Positions 1 through 8,340 of a stretch of DNA of 64,000 nt are shown here, in pieces. The DNA lies in contig CAZAER010000001.1 of the NCBI GenBank assembly GCA_964484195.1, positions 620,001 to 684,000 of the forward strand, in the 5' to 3' direction. Origin of the DNA: JALHOP01 sp964484195 (GTDB taxonomy: Bacteria; Myxococcota; XYA12-FULL-58-9; JALHOP01). Below the pieces are notes generated by a model. That model was not told where the DNA came from and did not search any database. It saw only the letters and a list, made by a program, of their open reading frames with translations. The translations under genes were made by a program, and so were the position numbers. How positions within the stretch are numbered: the first letter of the stretch is position 1; every line of letters starts with the position of its first letter.

Positions 1-503
1 GTGTCGGCGAGCCGGTGCGGCGATTCGTAGAGCACGATGATGCCGTGGTTCGCGTTCACTTGGGCGAGCGCCTCGGTCCGTTCCCTGCCCTTCACGGGCA
101 AGAAGCCGAGGAAGGTCACCGCGCCTTCCGTGAAACCGGCGACGGACAGCGCGGTGGCGAGCGCCGAGACCCCTGGGATCGGCACGATGCGGTGCTGACC
201 GTCGGCAGCGATGATCGCCACGAGCTCGGCGCCTGGGTCGCTTACCGCGGGAGTACCGGCGTCGGTGAGGAACGCCACATCACCATCCGCTAAAGCATCC
301 AAGACCTCGCGCGCCCGCGCCCGCTCGTTGTGCTCGTGCAGACTCTTCAACGGCTTCGAGATGCCGAAGTGCGACAAGAGCTGTGACGAACGCCGCGTGT
401 CTTCGGCAAAGACGACCTTCACCGCCTTCAGACACTCGACGCTGCGAAAGGTCGCGTCGGCGAGGTTACCGATGGGCGTCGCCACCACGAAGAGCGTGCT
501 CAT
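1..503 (-). CDS. rsmI: RsmI, 16S rRNA (cytidine-1402 2'-O)-methyltransferase, 3' end cut by window edge
   Basis: Reading leftward from ATG at 503, the protein opens with MSTLFVVATPIGNLAD, the typical RsmI start. It continues with FAEDTRRSSQLL, a SAM-pocket segment FLTDAGTPAVSDPG and PIPGVSALATALSVAGF. About 167 residues are present, so roughly the last 110 of a normal protein of about 280 lie beyond the left edge. RsmI methylates the 2'-hydroxyl of C1402 in the decoding centre of 16S rRNA. The start overlaps the yraN stop by 4 bp (ATGA), which suggests translational coupling. The rsmI-yraN pairing is common in bacteria. Confidence 0.95.
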   Translation of the reverse strand, partial: MSTLFVVATPIGNLADATFRSVECLKAVKVVFAEDTRRSSQLLSHFGISKPLKSLHEHNERARAREVLDALADGDVAFLTDAGTPAVSDPGAELVAIIAADGQHRIVPIPGVSALATALSVAGFTEGAVTFLGFLPVKGRERTEALAQVNANHGIIVLYESPHRLAD

Positions 504-877
504 GGGCCAACCCGCGAGTCATCGAAGGCGTCGCGCACCAGACGCACTTCTGCGGGTGGATTGCCGCTCAAGCCGATGACGTCGAAACGCATGAGCGGCC
601 ACGGCTGCGGGAGCTCCGCCAGGTAGCCGCGCGCCGCCCGGATGATGCGTCCGATCTTCGCCGGCGTGATCGTCTCCAAGGGATCGCCGAAATGTGGATC
701 GGCGCGGCCGCGAACCTCGACGAAGCAGAGGATGTCTCCCTCCCAAGCGACGATGTCGATCTCTCCACCAGGAGCGCGAAAGTTACGCGTCACCACGCGG
801 TAGCCCGCGCTCGCCAGGTGCTCGCAAGCCGCTTCCTCGAATGCGCGGCCGATGGTGGTCGTCCGTTCGAGCGTCAT
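500..877 (-). CDS. YraN/UPF0102 family putative endonuclease
   Basis: A 125-residue protein beginning MTLERTTTIGRAFEEAACEH. It has the UPF0102 pattern: G-x-x-x-E-x-x-A near the start, VVTRNFRAPGGEIDIVAWEG, then CFVEVRGR. The E..D..EVR arrangement is the PD-(D/E)XK nuclease core (E in GGEIDI, then E-V-R). The biochemical role of YraN proteins is unsettled; nuclease activity is inferred from the fold. The start at 877 was chosen because it gives a 4-bp ATGA overlap with the upstream stop and fits the family length of about 120. An open frame extends further upstream, but it lies inside the upstream gene. Confidence 0.9.
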   Translation of the reverse strand: MTLERTTTIGRAFEEAACEHLASAGYRVVTRNFRAPGGEIDIVAWEGDILCFVEVRGRADPHFGDPLETITPAKIGRIIRAARGYLAELPQPWPLMRFDVIGLSGNPPAEVRLVRDAFDDSRVGP

Positions 878-2610
878 GCGCGGGCCACGAAACGCGTCAC
901 GTTGGGCGCGCCCTCGGCGCGTTGCGGCCGGTCGAGCAAGTGCACCACTTGGACCCCCGCCTGCGCGATGACGCCGAGATAGCGGCGCAGCAAATCGTCG
1001 CCGCCGGGCGTCGACAGCTCGAACGGTCCCACCAAGAGAGGCAAGCGGCGCTCGGGCGGCAGCGCCGTGATCAGGGCGCCGCGGACCGCCAGGATGACGA
1101 GCTCGCGCCAAGGAGCCGGCAAGAGCTGGGGAGGCTGGACTCCAGCCGCTCCGACGACGGACATCGTACCGTCGATGTCGACCTCGATGCGGGTGAGCTT
1201 CTTCGCGGACAGATGTTGGATGAACTGACTCGACCGCTGCGTGAGCATCATCGCGGTGTTGGTCGCATCGCCCCCGAAGTGACGCAGCGCCACCTCGAAG
1301 GTGCGGCTGAGCTCGTCGGCACGCTCCTCGCGAATACCGAGGAGGCGGCGCAGGCTCGCGGCTTCGGCCTGCAAGACACCGACGTCGCTGCCCGACATGC
1401 CCATGGTGGCGAGCTCGCGTTCGACGGCTTGGGTGGCGCTGTCGAGAGCCACCTTCTCTTCGCGCAAGCGCTGCAGCTCGGGATCGTCTTCGGCCTCTTG
1501 ATAGAGGCGACGCGCCTCGGCGGCCTCAGCCTTGGCAACATCACGCGCCTTGATGGTCTCGCGCACCTCGTCGAGCGAGCTGAAGCCGACCATGGCGGCG
1601 AGCTCGTGCGCTTTCGCGATGAGCTCGACGTCTCGGCTTTCGATCTGGTCGCGCCGGCGGTCACTCGCGGCGAGCCGCTTCTTGGCGACCGCGAGCGCCT
1701 CCCGGTGCGACAAGTTCTGCCAGAGCGCGAAGGTCGCAAGCCCAAAAGCCGGAATGTCGAGGAACGCGATGTAGCGCAGCGACCCACCGAGCCACAGGCC
1801 CAGGCCGACGGCGGCGGCTCCCGAGAACAGGCCGGCGATGACCCGCCAGTCCTTGAGGATGGGTGACTCTTCGGCGGCGCGCACCAGACGCTCGTGCTCG
1901 TCGTGCTCTTGTTGCCAGCGCACCAGATCGGCGCGCTTGTGGCGCTCCTTCTCCATCGCCGTCTCGTACATGGAGAGGAAGTTGTCCGGTAAAACGGTCA
2001 GCTGCGCGTACGGAGCGAGGGCCGCGTCGGCGCGCTTCATGCGATCGGCGCTCACCGCCTTGCCGTTGATGGCGTCGTCGACCTCGAGCTTGCGCTGGGT
2101 CATGGCATCGAGTTGCGCTTCGAGCTGCTTGCCACGCGTCTGCGTCGCGATCTTGGCTTCCACGGCGGTCAGGCGGGCGCGCGCGGCCGGGTTCGGTGGT
2201 CGCGGCGTCTCGCTCGCGGGCATGTGCTCCGAGGTCAGAGTGAAGGTGTCGGCGAGGAGGTCGCGGCTCTCGATGGCGAGCTGGGGAGCCAAGGCCTCGG
2301 CGACGGCGGCAGCCCCGTCGGCGATCGCCGCGAACTGCCGGCGTGTGCCGTCGAAGACGAAGAGCTGCGCGCCCGCGGTCGCGAAGTCGCGCAGCACGCG
2401 GTACGTGGCGCCATCGCGGCCGACGAAAGTGATGATGCCGCGCCCTTGCTCGCCGTTCCCAGAAGGCAGGCAGAGCTCGAGGATGGCGGTGAGTGCCGTC
2501 TCGGGCACAACGCTATCGCAGACAACGGCGTTGTAACCCCGTTGGAGTGTGAGCGTCGCTTGCGAGCGAACGTCACGAAAGGCCTGCAGCGCCAGGTCGA
2601 CCCAGAGCAC
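874..2610 (-). CDS. YhaN/SMC-like coiled-coil membrane protein with degenerate ATPase motifs
   Basis: A 578-residue protein with RecF/SMC-type ends. The N-terminus (FRDVRSQATLTLQRGYNAVV) lines up with the strand before a Walker A loop, but the loop reads CDSVVPETALTAI, with no G-K-S/T. A long charged coiled coil follows, with a hydrophobic stretch at about residues 250-300 that looks like two membrane segments, as in YhaN-type proteins. The C-terminal part (RELVILAVRGALITALPPER, then LPLLVGPFELSTPG) matches the signature/Walker B region, yet the LSGG signature and the acidic DD of Walker B are missing. It is therefore probably not an active ATPase. GTG start; it overlaps yraN by 4 bp. Function unknown; it could be a structural partner in envelope or DNA maintenance. 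Confidence 0.7.
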   Translation of the reverse strand: MLWVDLALQAFRDVRSQATLTLQRGYNAVVCDSVVPETALTAILELCLPSGNGEQGRGIITFVGRDGATYRVLRDFATAGAQLFVFDGTRRQFAAIADGAAAVAEALAPQLAIESRDLLADTFTLTSEHMPASETPRPPNPAARARLTAVEAKIATQTRGKQLEAQLDAMTQRKLEVDDAINGKAVSADRMKRADAALAPYAQLTVLPDNFLSMYETAMEKERHKRADLVRWQQEHDEHERLVRAAEESPILKDWRVIAGLFSGAAAVGLGLWLGGSLRYIAFLDIPAFGLATFALWQNLSHREALAVAKKRLAASDRRRDQIESRDVELIAKAHELAAMVGFSSLDEVRETIKARDVAKAEAAEARRLYQEAEDDPELQRLREEKVALDSATQAVERELATMGMSGSDVGVLQAEAASLRRLLGIREERADELSRTFEVALRHFGGDATNTAMMLTQRSSQFIQHLSAKKLTRIEVDIDGTMSVVGAAGVQPPQLLPAPWRELVILAVRGALITALPPERRLPLLVGPFELSTPGGDDLLRRYLGVIAQAGVQVVHLLDRPQRAEGAPNVTRFVARA

Positions 2611-2655
2611 GGAGTGATTCTCGAGCGAGGCTCGAGATCAGCGCAAGTCTTTGAT

Positions 2656-2682
2656 GCGCTTCGCTGTTTACGAGCGAAGCGC
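2656..2682. terminator. Perfect 10-bp hairpin downstream of rplS
   Basis: GCGCTTCGCT and AGCGAAGCGC form a perfect stem with a 7-nt loop, between the rplS stop and the start of the YhaN-like gene. No T-tract follows on the minus strand, so it may attenuate, protect the 3' end or act with Rho. A second short repeat (CTCGAG...CTCGAG) lies next to it. Confidence 0.45.
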
Positions 2683-2688
2683 GCCCGA

Positions 2689-3084
2689 CTAGCTTTGAGC
2701 TTCCGCCGGGGCGGCTTCGGCGCTAGCCTCGGTGGTGCTCTCGCCACCTTCGCGCTCTTTCAAGCGGGCGGCCTTACCGGCGAGGTCACGCAGGTAGTAG
2801 AGCTTGGCGCGGCGGACATCGCCGGCGATGACGACTTCGATCTTGTCGATCGACGGGCTGTTGAGCGGGAACACGCGCTCGACGCCGACGCCGTAGGAGA
2901 CTTTGCGAACCGTGAACGAAGCGCGGCTGCCGCCATGGCGGAGCGCGATGACGACGCCTTCGAACACCTGAACGCGCTCTTTGTCGCCTTCCTTGATGCG
3001 GACGCCGACGCGAACGGTGTCACCGGCGCGGAAGTTGGCCTCACGGCGAATCTGGTCTTTTTCGATGCTCTGCAGGATGTTCAT
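2689..3084 (-). CDS. rplS: Ribosomal protein bL19
   Basis: A 131-residue protein beginning MNILQSIEKDQIRREANFRA. The L19 core follows: GDTVRVGVRIKEGDKERVQVF, FTVRKVSYGVGVERVFPL, then KLYYLRDLAGKAARLKE. L19 sits at the 30S-50S interface. The last 20 or so residues are an Ala/Glu-rich tail beyond the usual 115 residues. In most bacteria rplS follows trmD directly; here a plus-strand outer-membrane protein gene lies between them, so rplS probably has its own promoter in the 238-bp region to 3322. That region holds an A-rich small hairpin (GGGCT-A5-AGCCC, 3150-3164). Confidence 0.97.
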   Translation of the reverse strand: MNILQSIEKDQIRREANFRAGDTVRVGVRIKEGDKERVQVFEGVVIALRHGGSRASFTVRKVSYGVGVERVFPLNSPSIDKIEVVIAGDVRRAKLYYLRDLAGKAARLKEREGGESTTEASAEAAPAEAQS

Positions 3085-3322
3085 AACGGCCTACTCCCAA
3101 AACGAGGCGCGGAGCTAACACAGTGGAATCGAAAAAAGCAAGCAAGAACGGGCTAAAAAAGCCCAACTGGCGCCCTTTGCCACCACCTAAACCCCTGCGA
3201 TCGCGCTAGAAACCGCGAAAATACGGGCTTGCAGCCGATCACACCCACATGGCACGACCGCTGCACCGCCGGCAAGCACAACCCCGGGACACACCGGGGA
3301 CGCCACTATGGGGGATAGTCCG

Positions 3323-4120
3323 ATGAAGAAGCTTGCTTGCCTGGCCGCTGCCCTGACGCTTTCCGCAGCCGCACAGGTCGCTCACGCACAGTCCGCGACG
3401 ACGCAAACCACCACGACCAGCACCGACCTCACGACGGGCGAGACGGTGACCACCCAGTCGACGACGACCGACCCGGCGCCTGCTGTGTTGATCGATCCGG
3501 CCAATGGCCGCACCGACGCGACGGTGATTCCCCCGGCGCGCGGCAACGATCAGCTCTACGCGCGCGAGCACACCTACAAGACGGGTCCAGCGAGCCGCGC
3601 GGGGATCGGCTTCCTCCTGGGTGGCGGTGTGACCAACTTCACGGCCAGCGCCGTGCGCGACGCCACCGAGCTCGGCGGCGCCTGGGATGCCCGCCTCATC
3701 TTCGGCACCCGCACCTTCCTGGGCCTCGAAGCCGCTTATGTCGGCTCGGTGAACGACATCAACGCCTTCGGCCTCTCGGGCAACACCAAGCTCATCGGCA
3801 CCGGCGTTCAGGGCCTTGCGCGCTTGAATCTCACGACCACGGCCTGGCAGCCCTACCTGCTCGGCGGCGCTGGCTGGAAGCACTACGCTTTGGCGGGCGA
3901 GCGGTTCAATGTTTCGAACATCCGCAACGACGACAACGTGGTGGAGATCCCCATGGGCTTGGGCCTCGCGTTCCACAATCGTGGATTCATGTTCGACGTG
4001 CGCGGGCTCTACAACTACGCGCTCAACTCGAACCTCTTCACCAACCAGAACCCGGGCGTCGATGGCCCCGGTGACTTGCACAACTGGGGAGCCCGCGCCT
4101 CGCTGGGCTTCGAGCTCTAG
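3323..4120 (+). CDS. Predicted outer-membrane beta-barrel protein
   Basis: A 265-residue protein with a clear signal peptide (MKKLACLAAALTLSAAA, cleavage after AHA). A Thr/Ser-rich low-complexity linker follows (about residues 24-50), then a Gly- and aromatic-rich region of alternating strands (GIGFLLGGGVTNF, LGLEAAYVGSV, YLLGGAGWKHYAL) ending in LGFEL, a short barrel-type terminus. It would sit in the outer membrane; no specific function is recognisable. The start at 3323 is preferred over one five codons earlier because it begins the signal peptide directly and has GGGGGA about 9 nt upstream. It is transcribed against the ribosomal operon that flanks it. Confidence 0.75.
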   Translation: MKKLACLAAALTLSAAAQVAHAQSATTQTTTTSTDLTTGETVTTQSTTTDPAPAVLIDPANGRTDATVIPPARGNDQLYAREHTYKTGPASRAGIGFLLGGGVTNFTASAVRDATELGGAWDARLIFGTRTFLGLEAAYVGSVNDINAFGLSGNTKLIGTGVQGLARLNLTTTAWQPYLLGGAGWKHYALAGERFNVSNIRNDDNVVEIPMGLGLAFHNRGFMFDVRGLYNYALNSNLFTNQNPGVDGPGDLHNWGARASLGFEL

Positions 4121-4152
4121 CCTCCAGCAAACCCGTGCGACTGAAGCGACGG

Positions 4153-4207
4153 CGAGTGACGCATCATGAGTGTGTGGATTCGGGGAAAACGAATCGCGCG
4201 TCACTCG
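4153..4207. terminator. Inverted repeat between convergent OMP and trmD genes, overlapping the trmD stop
   Basis: CGAGTGACGC (4153-4162) pairs perfectly with GCGTCACTCG (4198-4207). A smaller hairpin lies inside the loop (GATTCG/CGAATC, 4177-4195). It lies where two convergent genes end and covers the trmD stop codon. Probable bidirectional terminator without a T-tract. Confidence 0.5.
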
Positions 4208-4899
4208 TCCGTCGGCAGTCGGTCTAACAAGTCGGGTCTGTGTTTCTTGGTCAGCACCCTCGCCTGCTCTCTGCGCCACGCCGCTATCTTGCGGTGATCA
4301 CCCGAGCGCAGAATCTCCGGCACCTCCGAGCCTTCGAAGCTCACCGGCCGCGTGTAGTGCGGGTATTCGAGCAAGCCGGCGCTGAACGACTCGTCTTCGA
4401 TGGATGCGGCGTTGCCGAGCACACCGGGCACGAGACGCACCACGGCGTCGACGATGCTCCACGCCGCCGGGTCGCCGGCCGAGAGCACGTAGTCGCCGAC
4501 GGACACCTCGCGGTCGATGTAGCCGCGGACGCGCTCGTCGACGCCTTCGTAGCGGCCACACACCAGGGTCATGCCGGGACCGCTCGCGAGCTCGCGCGCC
4601 ATCGCTTGCGTGAAACGCTCGCCGCGTGGGCCCATGAGGATGACTGGGCCGGGCGTTGCCTTGCGCGCGTCTTGAATCGCGGCGTGCAGCGGGGGAACCG
4701 CGAGGACCATCCCAGCCCCGCCCCCGAACGGCGCGTCGTCGACCTGGCGGTGTTTGCCATGGCCGTACTCTTTGAGATTGCGGATGGTCACCCGTGCTTC
4801 GCCGTCGACGAAGGCGCGCCCCGTGAGGCCCGCGCGCTCGCTGGTCAGCGCTGTCCAGACCTCGGGGACCAACGTGATGACCTCGAGCGCAAAGCTCAT
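4201..4899 (-). CDS. trmD: tRNA (guanine-N1-37)-methyltransferase TrmD
   Basis: A 232-residue SPOUT-family enzyme that makes m1G37 in tRNAs with G36, protecting the reading frame. The diagnostic motifs are present: RNLKEYGHGKHRQVDDAPFG, GGGAGMV, LMGPRGERFTQ, CGRYEGVDERVR and SVGDYVLSAGD. In most TrmDs the last motif continues as GGELPA; here it is AGDPAA, a modest departure in the knot region. The ATG at 4899 overlaps the rimM stop (ATGA) and is preferred over a TTG two codons upstream. Third-to-last gene of the rpsP operon. Confidence 0.96.
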   Translation of the reverse strand: MSFALEVITLVPEVWTALTSERAGLTGRAFVDGEARVTIRNLKEYGHGKHRQVDDAPFGGGAGMVLAVPPLHAAIQDARKATPGPVILMGPRGERFTQAMARELASGPGMTLVCGRYEGVDERVRGYIDREVSVGDYVLSAGDPAAWSIVDAVVRLVPGVLGNAASIEDESFSAGLLEYPHYTRPVSFEGSEVPEILRSGDHRKIAAWRREQARVLTKKHRPDLLDRLPTDE

Positions 4900-5411
4900 T
4901 CCCAAAGGCCGGGGATCGGCGCGACCGTGAGCACGCCATTCGCGCGGTCGAACCCGCGCATGGTGTCGGGAACCATGGGCAGCAGCCGCTCGCCATCCGG
5001 TGTGTCGATGCTCAGGAGATCCTGGCCGGCCCCAGCGAGAACGGCGCCCACGCGTCCCAGGTTCTTGCCGGCTTCGTCACGCACCTCGGCGCCGACGAGC
5101 TCGAAGACGTAGGCTTCTTTGGCGAGCAGCGGCGCGATCGCAGACTTGGGGATCGCCACCACGGCGCCGGTGAGCTGCTCGCGGACCACGTCGCGGTCGG
5201 CGATGCCCTCGAAGGTCACGAGATACGCGTCACCGCCGGAGCGGACAGCGGTGATGGTGGCATCACGCGTCGCGCCTTTGCGGGTGAGGCGTACGACCTC
5301 GATGTCCGGGAGCTCGACGGACGGATCGTCGGGCGTGAGACGGACCTCGCCGCGCACGCCGTGTGCGCGGCCAAGTACGCCAAAGCGGACCCAGTCGGGG
5401 TCTTCGCTCAG
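4896..5411 (-). CDS. rimM: Ribosome maturation factor RimM, apparent CTG start
   Basis: A 171-residue protein with the RimM N-terminal domain (VRFGVLGRAHGVRGEVRL) and a C-terminal PRC barrel (YVFELVGAEVRDEAGKNLG, then LLPMVPDTMRGFD). RimM assists 30S head assembly around S19. No ATG, GTG or TTG lies in frame near the conserved beginning. A CTG at 5411 overlaps the khpA stop in the same 4-bp way (CTGA) as other pairs in this operon, and gives the normal family length. The start is therefore inferred to be CTG. The frame stays open upstream, but only across khpA. Confidence 0.9.
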   Translation of the reverse strand: MSEDPDWVRFGVLGRAHGVRGEVRLTPDDPSVELPDIEVVRLTRKGATRDATITAVRSGGDAYLVTFEGIADRDVVREQLTGAVVAIPKSAIAPLLAKEAYVFELVGAEVRDEAGKNLGRVGAVLAGAGQDLLSIDTPDGERLLPMVPDTMRGFDRANGVLTVAPIPGLWE

Positions 5412-5638
5412 TCGAGAATTTCGAGGGTCGTGTTCTTGCCCTCGGGCTGAATCGCGGACAGCAAGGTGCGAATCGCGTGGGCGGTCCGGCCGTTCTTGCC
5501 GATCACCCGACCCCGGTCCTCCGGAGCCACCCGCAACTCGATCACGTCCTCGCCCTCGTCGCCCGAGGCCGTCTCGACGCTCACCGACTCCGGCTGCTCC
5601 ACCAAGGCCTTGGCGATGTACTCCACGAGGTCTTTCAT
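5408..5638 (-). CDS. khpA: KhpA-type KH-domain RNA-binding protein
   Basis: A 76-residue single KH domain: MKDLVEYIAKALVEQPESV at the start, and the RNA-contacting GRVIGKNGRTAHAIRTLL (I-G-K-N-G is the GxxG loop). It is the standard gene between rpsP and rimM. KhpA proteins bind RNA, often with KhpB, and influence division and sRNA traffic in some bacteria. It starts three bases after the rpsP stop, and the downstream rimM start overlaps its stop. Confidence 0.95.
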   Translation of the reverse strand: MKDLVEYIAKALVEQPESVSVETASGDEGEDVIELRVAPEDRGRVIGKNGRTAHAIRTLLSAIQPEGKNTTLEILD

Positions 5639-5641
5639 CGG

Positions 5642-5881
5642 TCACTGGACCCCAGCGCGCTTGAGCAACTGCTTCACCACGGGCGAAGTCTGGGCGCCGG
5701 CGGCGAGCCACTTCTTGGCCTTCTCGGCGTCGACGTTCAGCTGGGTCGCGGCGAGCGGATCGTAGCTGCCGAGCTGCTCGAGGAAACGGCCGTCGCGCTT
5801 GTGGCGCGAGTCAGCGGCAACGATGTGGTAAAACGGGCGCTTCTTCGTGCCATGACGCGCCATACGCAGGATAACAGCCAT
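5642..5881 (-). CDS. rpsP: Ribosomal protein bS16
   Basis: A 79-residue protein, MAVILRMARHGTKKRPFYHI, then VAADSRHKRDGRFLEQLGSY and a Lys-rich end; full family length. S16 is an early-binding 30S assembly protein. The ATG at 5881 fits the family start; the frame's upstream extension is leader. First gene of the operon. A sigma70-like promoter lies at 5921-5950, and the leader carries a small hairpin beside the ribosome site (5899-5913, CTCTAA-CTT-TTAGAG on the plus strand). Confidence 0.97.
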   Translation of the reverse strand: MAVILRMARHGTKKRPFYHIVAADSRHKRDGRFLEQLGSYDPLAATQLNVDAEKAKKWLAAGAQTSPVVKQLLKRAGVQ

Positions 5882-5920
5882 TGTCGTCGAATCTCCGTCT
5901 CTAACTTTTAGAGGCCGCGC

Positions 5921-5950
5921 GCTATAGCACTTAGAAACGCGAATTGGCAA
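5921..5950 (-). promoter_or_regulatory. Predicted sigma70-type promoter of the rpsP operon
   Basis: On the minus strand, TTGCCA (5950-5945) and TATAGC (5926-5921) are separated by 18 bp, with about 40 nt to the rpsP start. It fits the -35/-10 consensus by eye only. Confidence 0.5.
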
Positions 5951-5976
5951 GCCTAATGGGCGTAGGCCCACGGCGG

Positions 5977-8340
5977 TCAGTTTCGCAGGATGATCTGGGT
6001 CCCGGGGACGCCGCGTGACGCGTCATCGGCGTTGGTGGGATCGAACCCGACCAGCGTGTCGTTGCCCGAATACGTGATGTAGACCTTCGGATGGCGGGGG
6101 CCGAGCTCGTCGGGCGGCTCCTGGTAGACCAAAATGTCGCCGGGGATGCTGCCGGCGGACCCCAACGTGCTGCCGCTCGAGGCGTAGGCGCGGCCGGTCA
6201 GGTACGGGCGAAAGCCGTCGCGGACGATGGCCGCGAAGCGGACGTCGCGGGACAAGAGCTGGTTCTGGCCGTTCGTCGGGAGAACCTTGCCGTTTTCGTC
6301 ATAACGGTTGCAGGACCCGATGACGGGCGCACCGGGCTCGGGCGCCGGCTCCACGTAGTTGGTCAGGAGGTCGTCGCGCAGCTCGAAGATGATGGACTCG
6401 GTGGTCGCGACGTCCCCACCTGGGCCGAAGCGGTCCGTGAGACCGACGCGCCAGACCGCGGCTCCCTGGCGATTGACCAGGAACTGGTCACCGGCGCGAA
6501 TGCGGTACGCGATGCGGCCGCCCGTGAGGAAGCAGCTGGGCTCGATCGGTGGGTCGAAGGTGAGCTGACCGCGGTCTTCACCGTCCTCGGAGGGGACGAC
6601 CGAGCTGGTGATGCGGCGCTCGAAGCGACAAACACGCGTGTCCTCACCGATGGTCGCGACGCAGTCAGGAGCGGATGTCGGTGTCGACAGGATCTCGAGG
6701 ATGTCGCCGGCCTTCACGCGCTGGAAGTCGTCGGTGTGGAGACCGACGTCGCTGAAGACGGTGCTCGAGACCAGCTGACCGCCGCCATTGCTGCGGTCGA
6801 GCCCTGGCAGGACGCCCTCCCAGGTGAAGTCCCAGCGACCTTCACGCTGTAGCGGACCCGAGCTCTGGGCCGCCAAGACCGGGATGTTGCCGGCGACCAC
6901 CACGACGCCGCCACCGTTCGCGTCGCGGGCGCAGGTGAAACGCGCGCGGTCGGGTGTCTCCACGCAGTCGGCCATGTAGTTGCCGATCTGGTACGGGGCA
7001 AAGTCATCGACATCGCCGCCGTTGAGAACGAGCTGGACATCGATATCGAGGGCCGGCCTGCCGCACCCCGCGCTCGCGAGCTGTGGCGTGAGCGGAGCAC
7101 CGGTCGCCGTCTTGAGCGGCATCCAGTAGACATCGCCGATCGAGCGGTCGCCTTCGGTGACCACCAAGGCGTATTCGCCGAAGCTCACGCTGATCGAGCT
7201 GTTGCGCTGGTCTTCCTCTTCGCTGATTTGGCCGTCGTTATCGAGGTCGAAGTCGCCGTCGTTGCAGCTGTAGGTGAGCGAGGTGTGGCCACCGCTGTTA
7301 CCGAGCGTGGTGATCAGGCTCGGGGCGCCGTCGACGTAGATCGCGGTGTAGAGCGGCTGTCCGCTGGGGCGGATGGCGCCCGTGTCGTCGACGCAGATGT
7401 CCTCGTCCGAAACGTTGGGCTCGACGCAAACCAGAGTCGTCGAGCCGCAGCTCTCGAGGCAACGAGGCAAAGGCGTGTACGAAGGGTTGGCGTCGAAGAC
7501 CGACCAGGTCGCGTCACCGGCTCCCTGCATGACCACGACGTCGCGCGATAGCGGACGACCAATCAACAGCACGTCATCGTCGCGGGATACGGCGATGGGC
7601 CCACCGACGCCGCCAATGTCGCGCCGCTCGATGCTCGCAGCGCCAGTGCCGACACCGATACGTACGACCTCGGTCGCGGCATCGTCGGTCGCGTACACGA
7701 AGCGACCATCCCACGACGCTGCCAAGCGCTGAGGACCGCCGCCGACATCGTAGGCGCGGACGGGCACGAAAAATGGACCCGCGACCACGTTCCCGGCGCT
7801 ATCGAGTGACGTCTTGAGGTCGACGACGAGCACGACGCCGCTCGCCGCGAGCGAAATGTAGACGCGCGCGAGGCAATCTTGTCCGCCGCCGTCCGGGCAA
7901 GGCTGGGTCCCGGCAATCATGTCGGTCGGCACCGCGCCGCGCTGGGTGAGCGCGATGGTGATTTCGTTGCCCGTCAGATCGAACGCCTGGGTGTAAGCGT
8001 CGGCATCGATCAAGGTCAGCGAGTTGGTCGCCGAGTCGAGCACGATGACGTAGCGAAGATCCTCACTGGCGGCGAGGCGCGTTGGCCGTGCTCCCGCCGG
8101 GATGCGCAGTGGGAAATACAGATTGGGGGCACGAACGAAACGCGTGTCGTTGAAGTTGAGAGGCAGGTCGACGACCTGAATGCTGTCTTCATCGGCGTTG
8201 GCGATGAACAGATGCGGCGCGACGGTGCCCGCGACCGCGAGGCCAACGGGAGTCGCGAGCGACGTCGTCGTGAGCTGCAAGTTGTTGTTGCAAGCTGCGG
8301 CGCTGATGACCGCGATGGCGAACAAGGCAAGCCTGCGCAT
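5977..8340 (-). CDS. Large exported lipoprotein with beta-propeller-like repeats
   Basis: A 787-residue protein with a short signal (MRRLALFAIAVISAAAC); the Cys after SAAA suggests lipidation, though the lipobox is weak. It contains repeated segments of the YVTN/NHL type (HLFIANADEDSIQVVDLPL, YVIVLDSATNSLTLID, RFVYATDDAATEVVRIGV) and several Cys pairs. A middle stretch mentions an EF-hand-like acidic run (DGDFDLDNDGQISEEED). It would be a periplasmic or surface protein. No enzyme motif is visible. The start codon shares one base with the stop of the upstream lipoprotein gene (TGATG), so the two are probably co-translated and their products may work together. Confidence 0.75.
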   Translation of the reverse strand: MRRLALFAIAVISAAACNNNLQLTTTSLATPVGLAVAGTVAPHLFIANADEDSIQVVDLPLNFNDTRFVRAPNLYFPLRIPAGARPTRLAASEDLRYVIVLDSATNSLTLIDADAYTQAFDLTGNEITIALTQRGAVPTDMIAGTQPCPDGGGQDCLARVYISLAASGVVLVVDLKTSLDSAGNVVAGPFFVPVRAYDVGGGPQRLAASWDGRFVYATDDAATEVVRIGVGTGAASIERRDIGGVGGPIAVSRDDDVLLIGRPLSRDVVVMQGAGDATWSVFDANPSYTPLPRCLESCGSTTLVCVEPNVSDEDICVDDTGAIRPSGQPLYTAIYVDGAPSLITTLGNSGGHTSLTYSCNDGDFDLDNDGQISEEEDQRNSSISVSFGEYALVVTEGDRSIGDVYWMPLKTATGAPLTPQLASAGCGRPALDIDVQLVLNGGDVDDFAPYQIGNYMADCVETPDRARFTCARDANGGGVVVVAGNIPVLAAQSSGPLQREGRWDFTWEGVLPGLDRSNGGGQLVSSTVFSDVGLHTDDFQRVKAGDILEILSTPTSAPDCVATIGEDTRVCRFERRITSSVVPSEDGEDRGQLTFDPPIEPSCFLTGGRIAYRIRAGDQFLVNRQGAAVWRVGLTDRFGPGGDVATTESIIFELRDDLLTNYVEPAPEPGAPVIGSCNRYDENGKVLPTNGQNQLLSRDVRFAAIVRDGFRPYLTGRAYASSGSTLGSAGSIPGDILVYQEPPDELGPRHPKVYITYSGNDTLVGFDPTNADDASRGVPGTQIILRN

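Noticed and set aside
3150..3164. Small A-loop hairpin upstream of rplS as an L19 leader regulator
   Set aside because: Only a 5-bp stem; too weak to claim a regulatory RNA.
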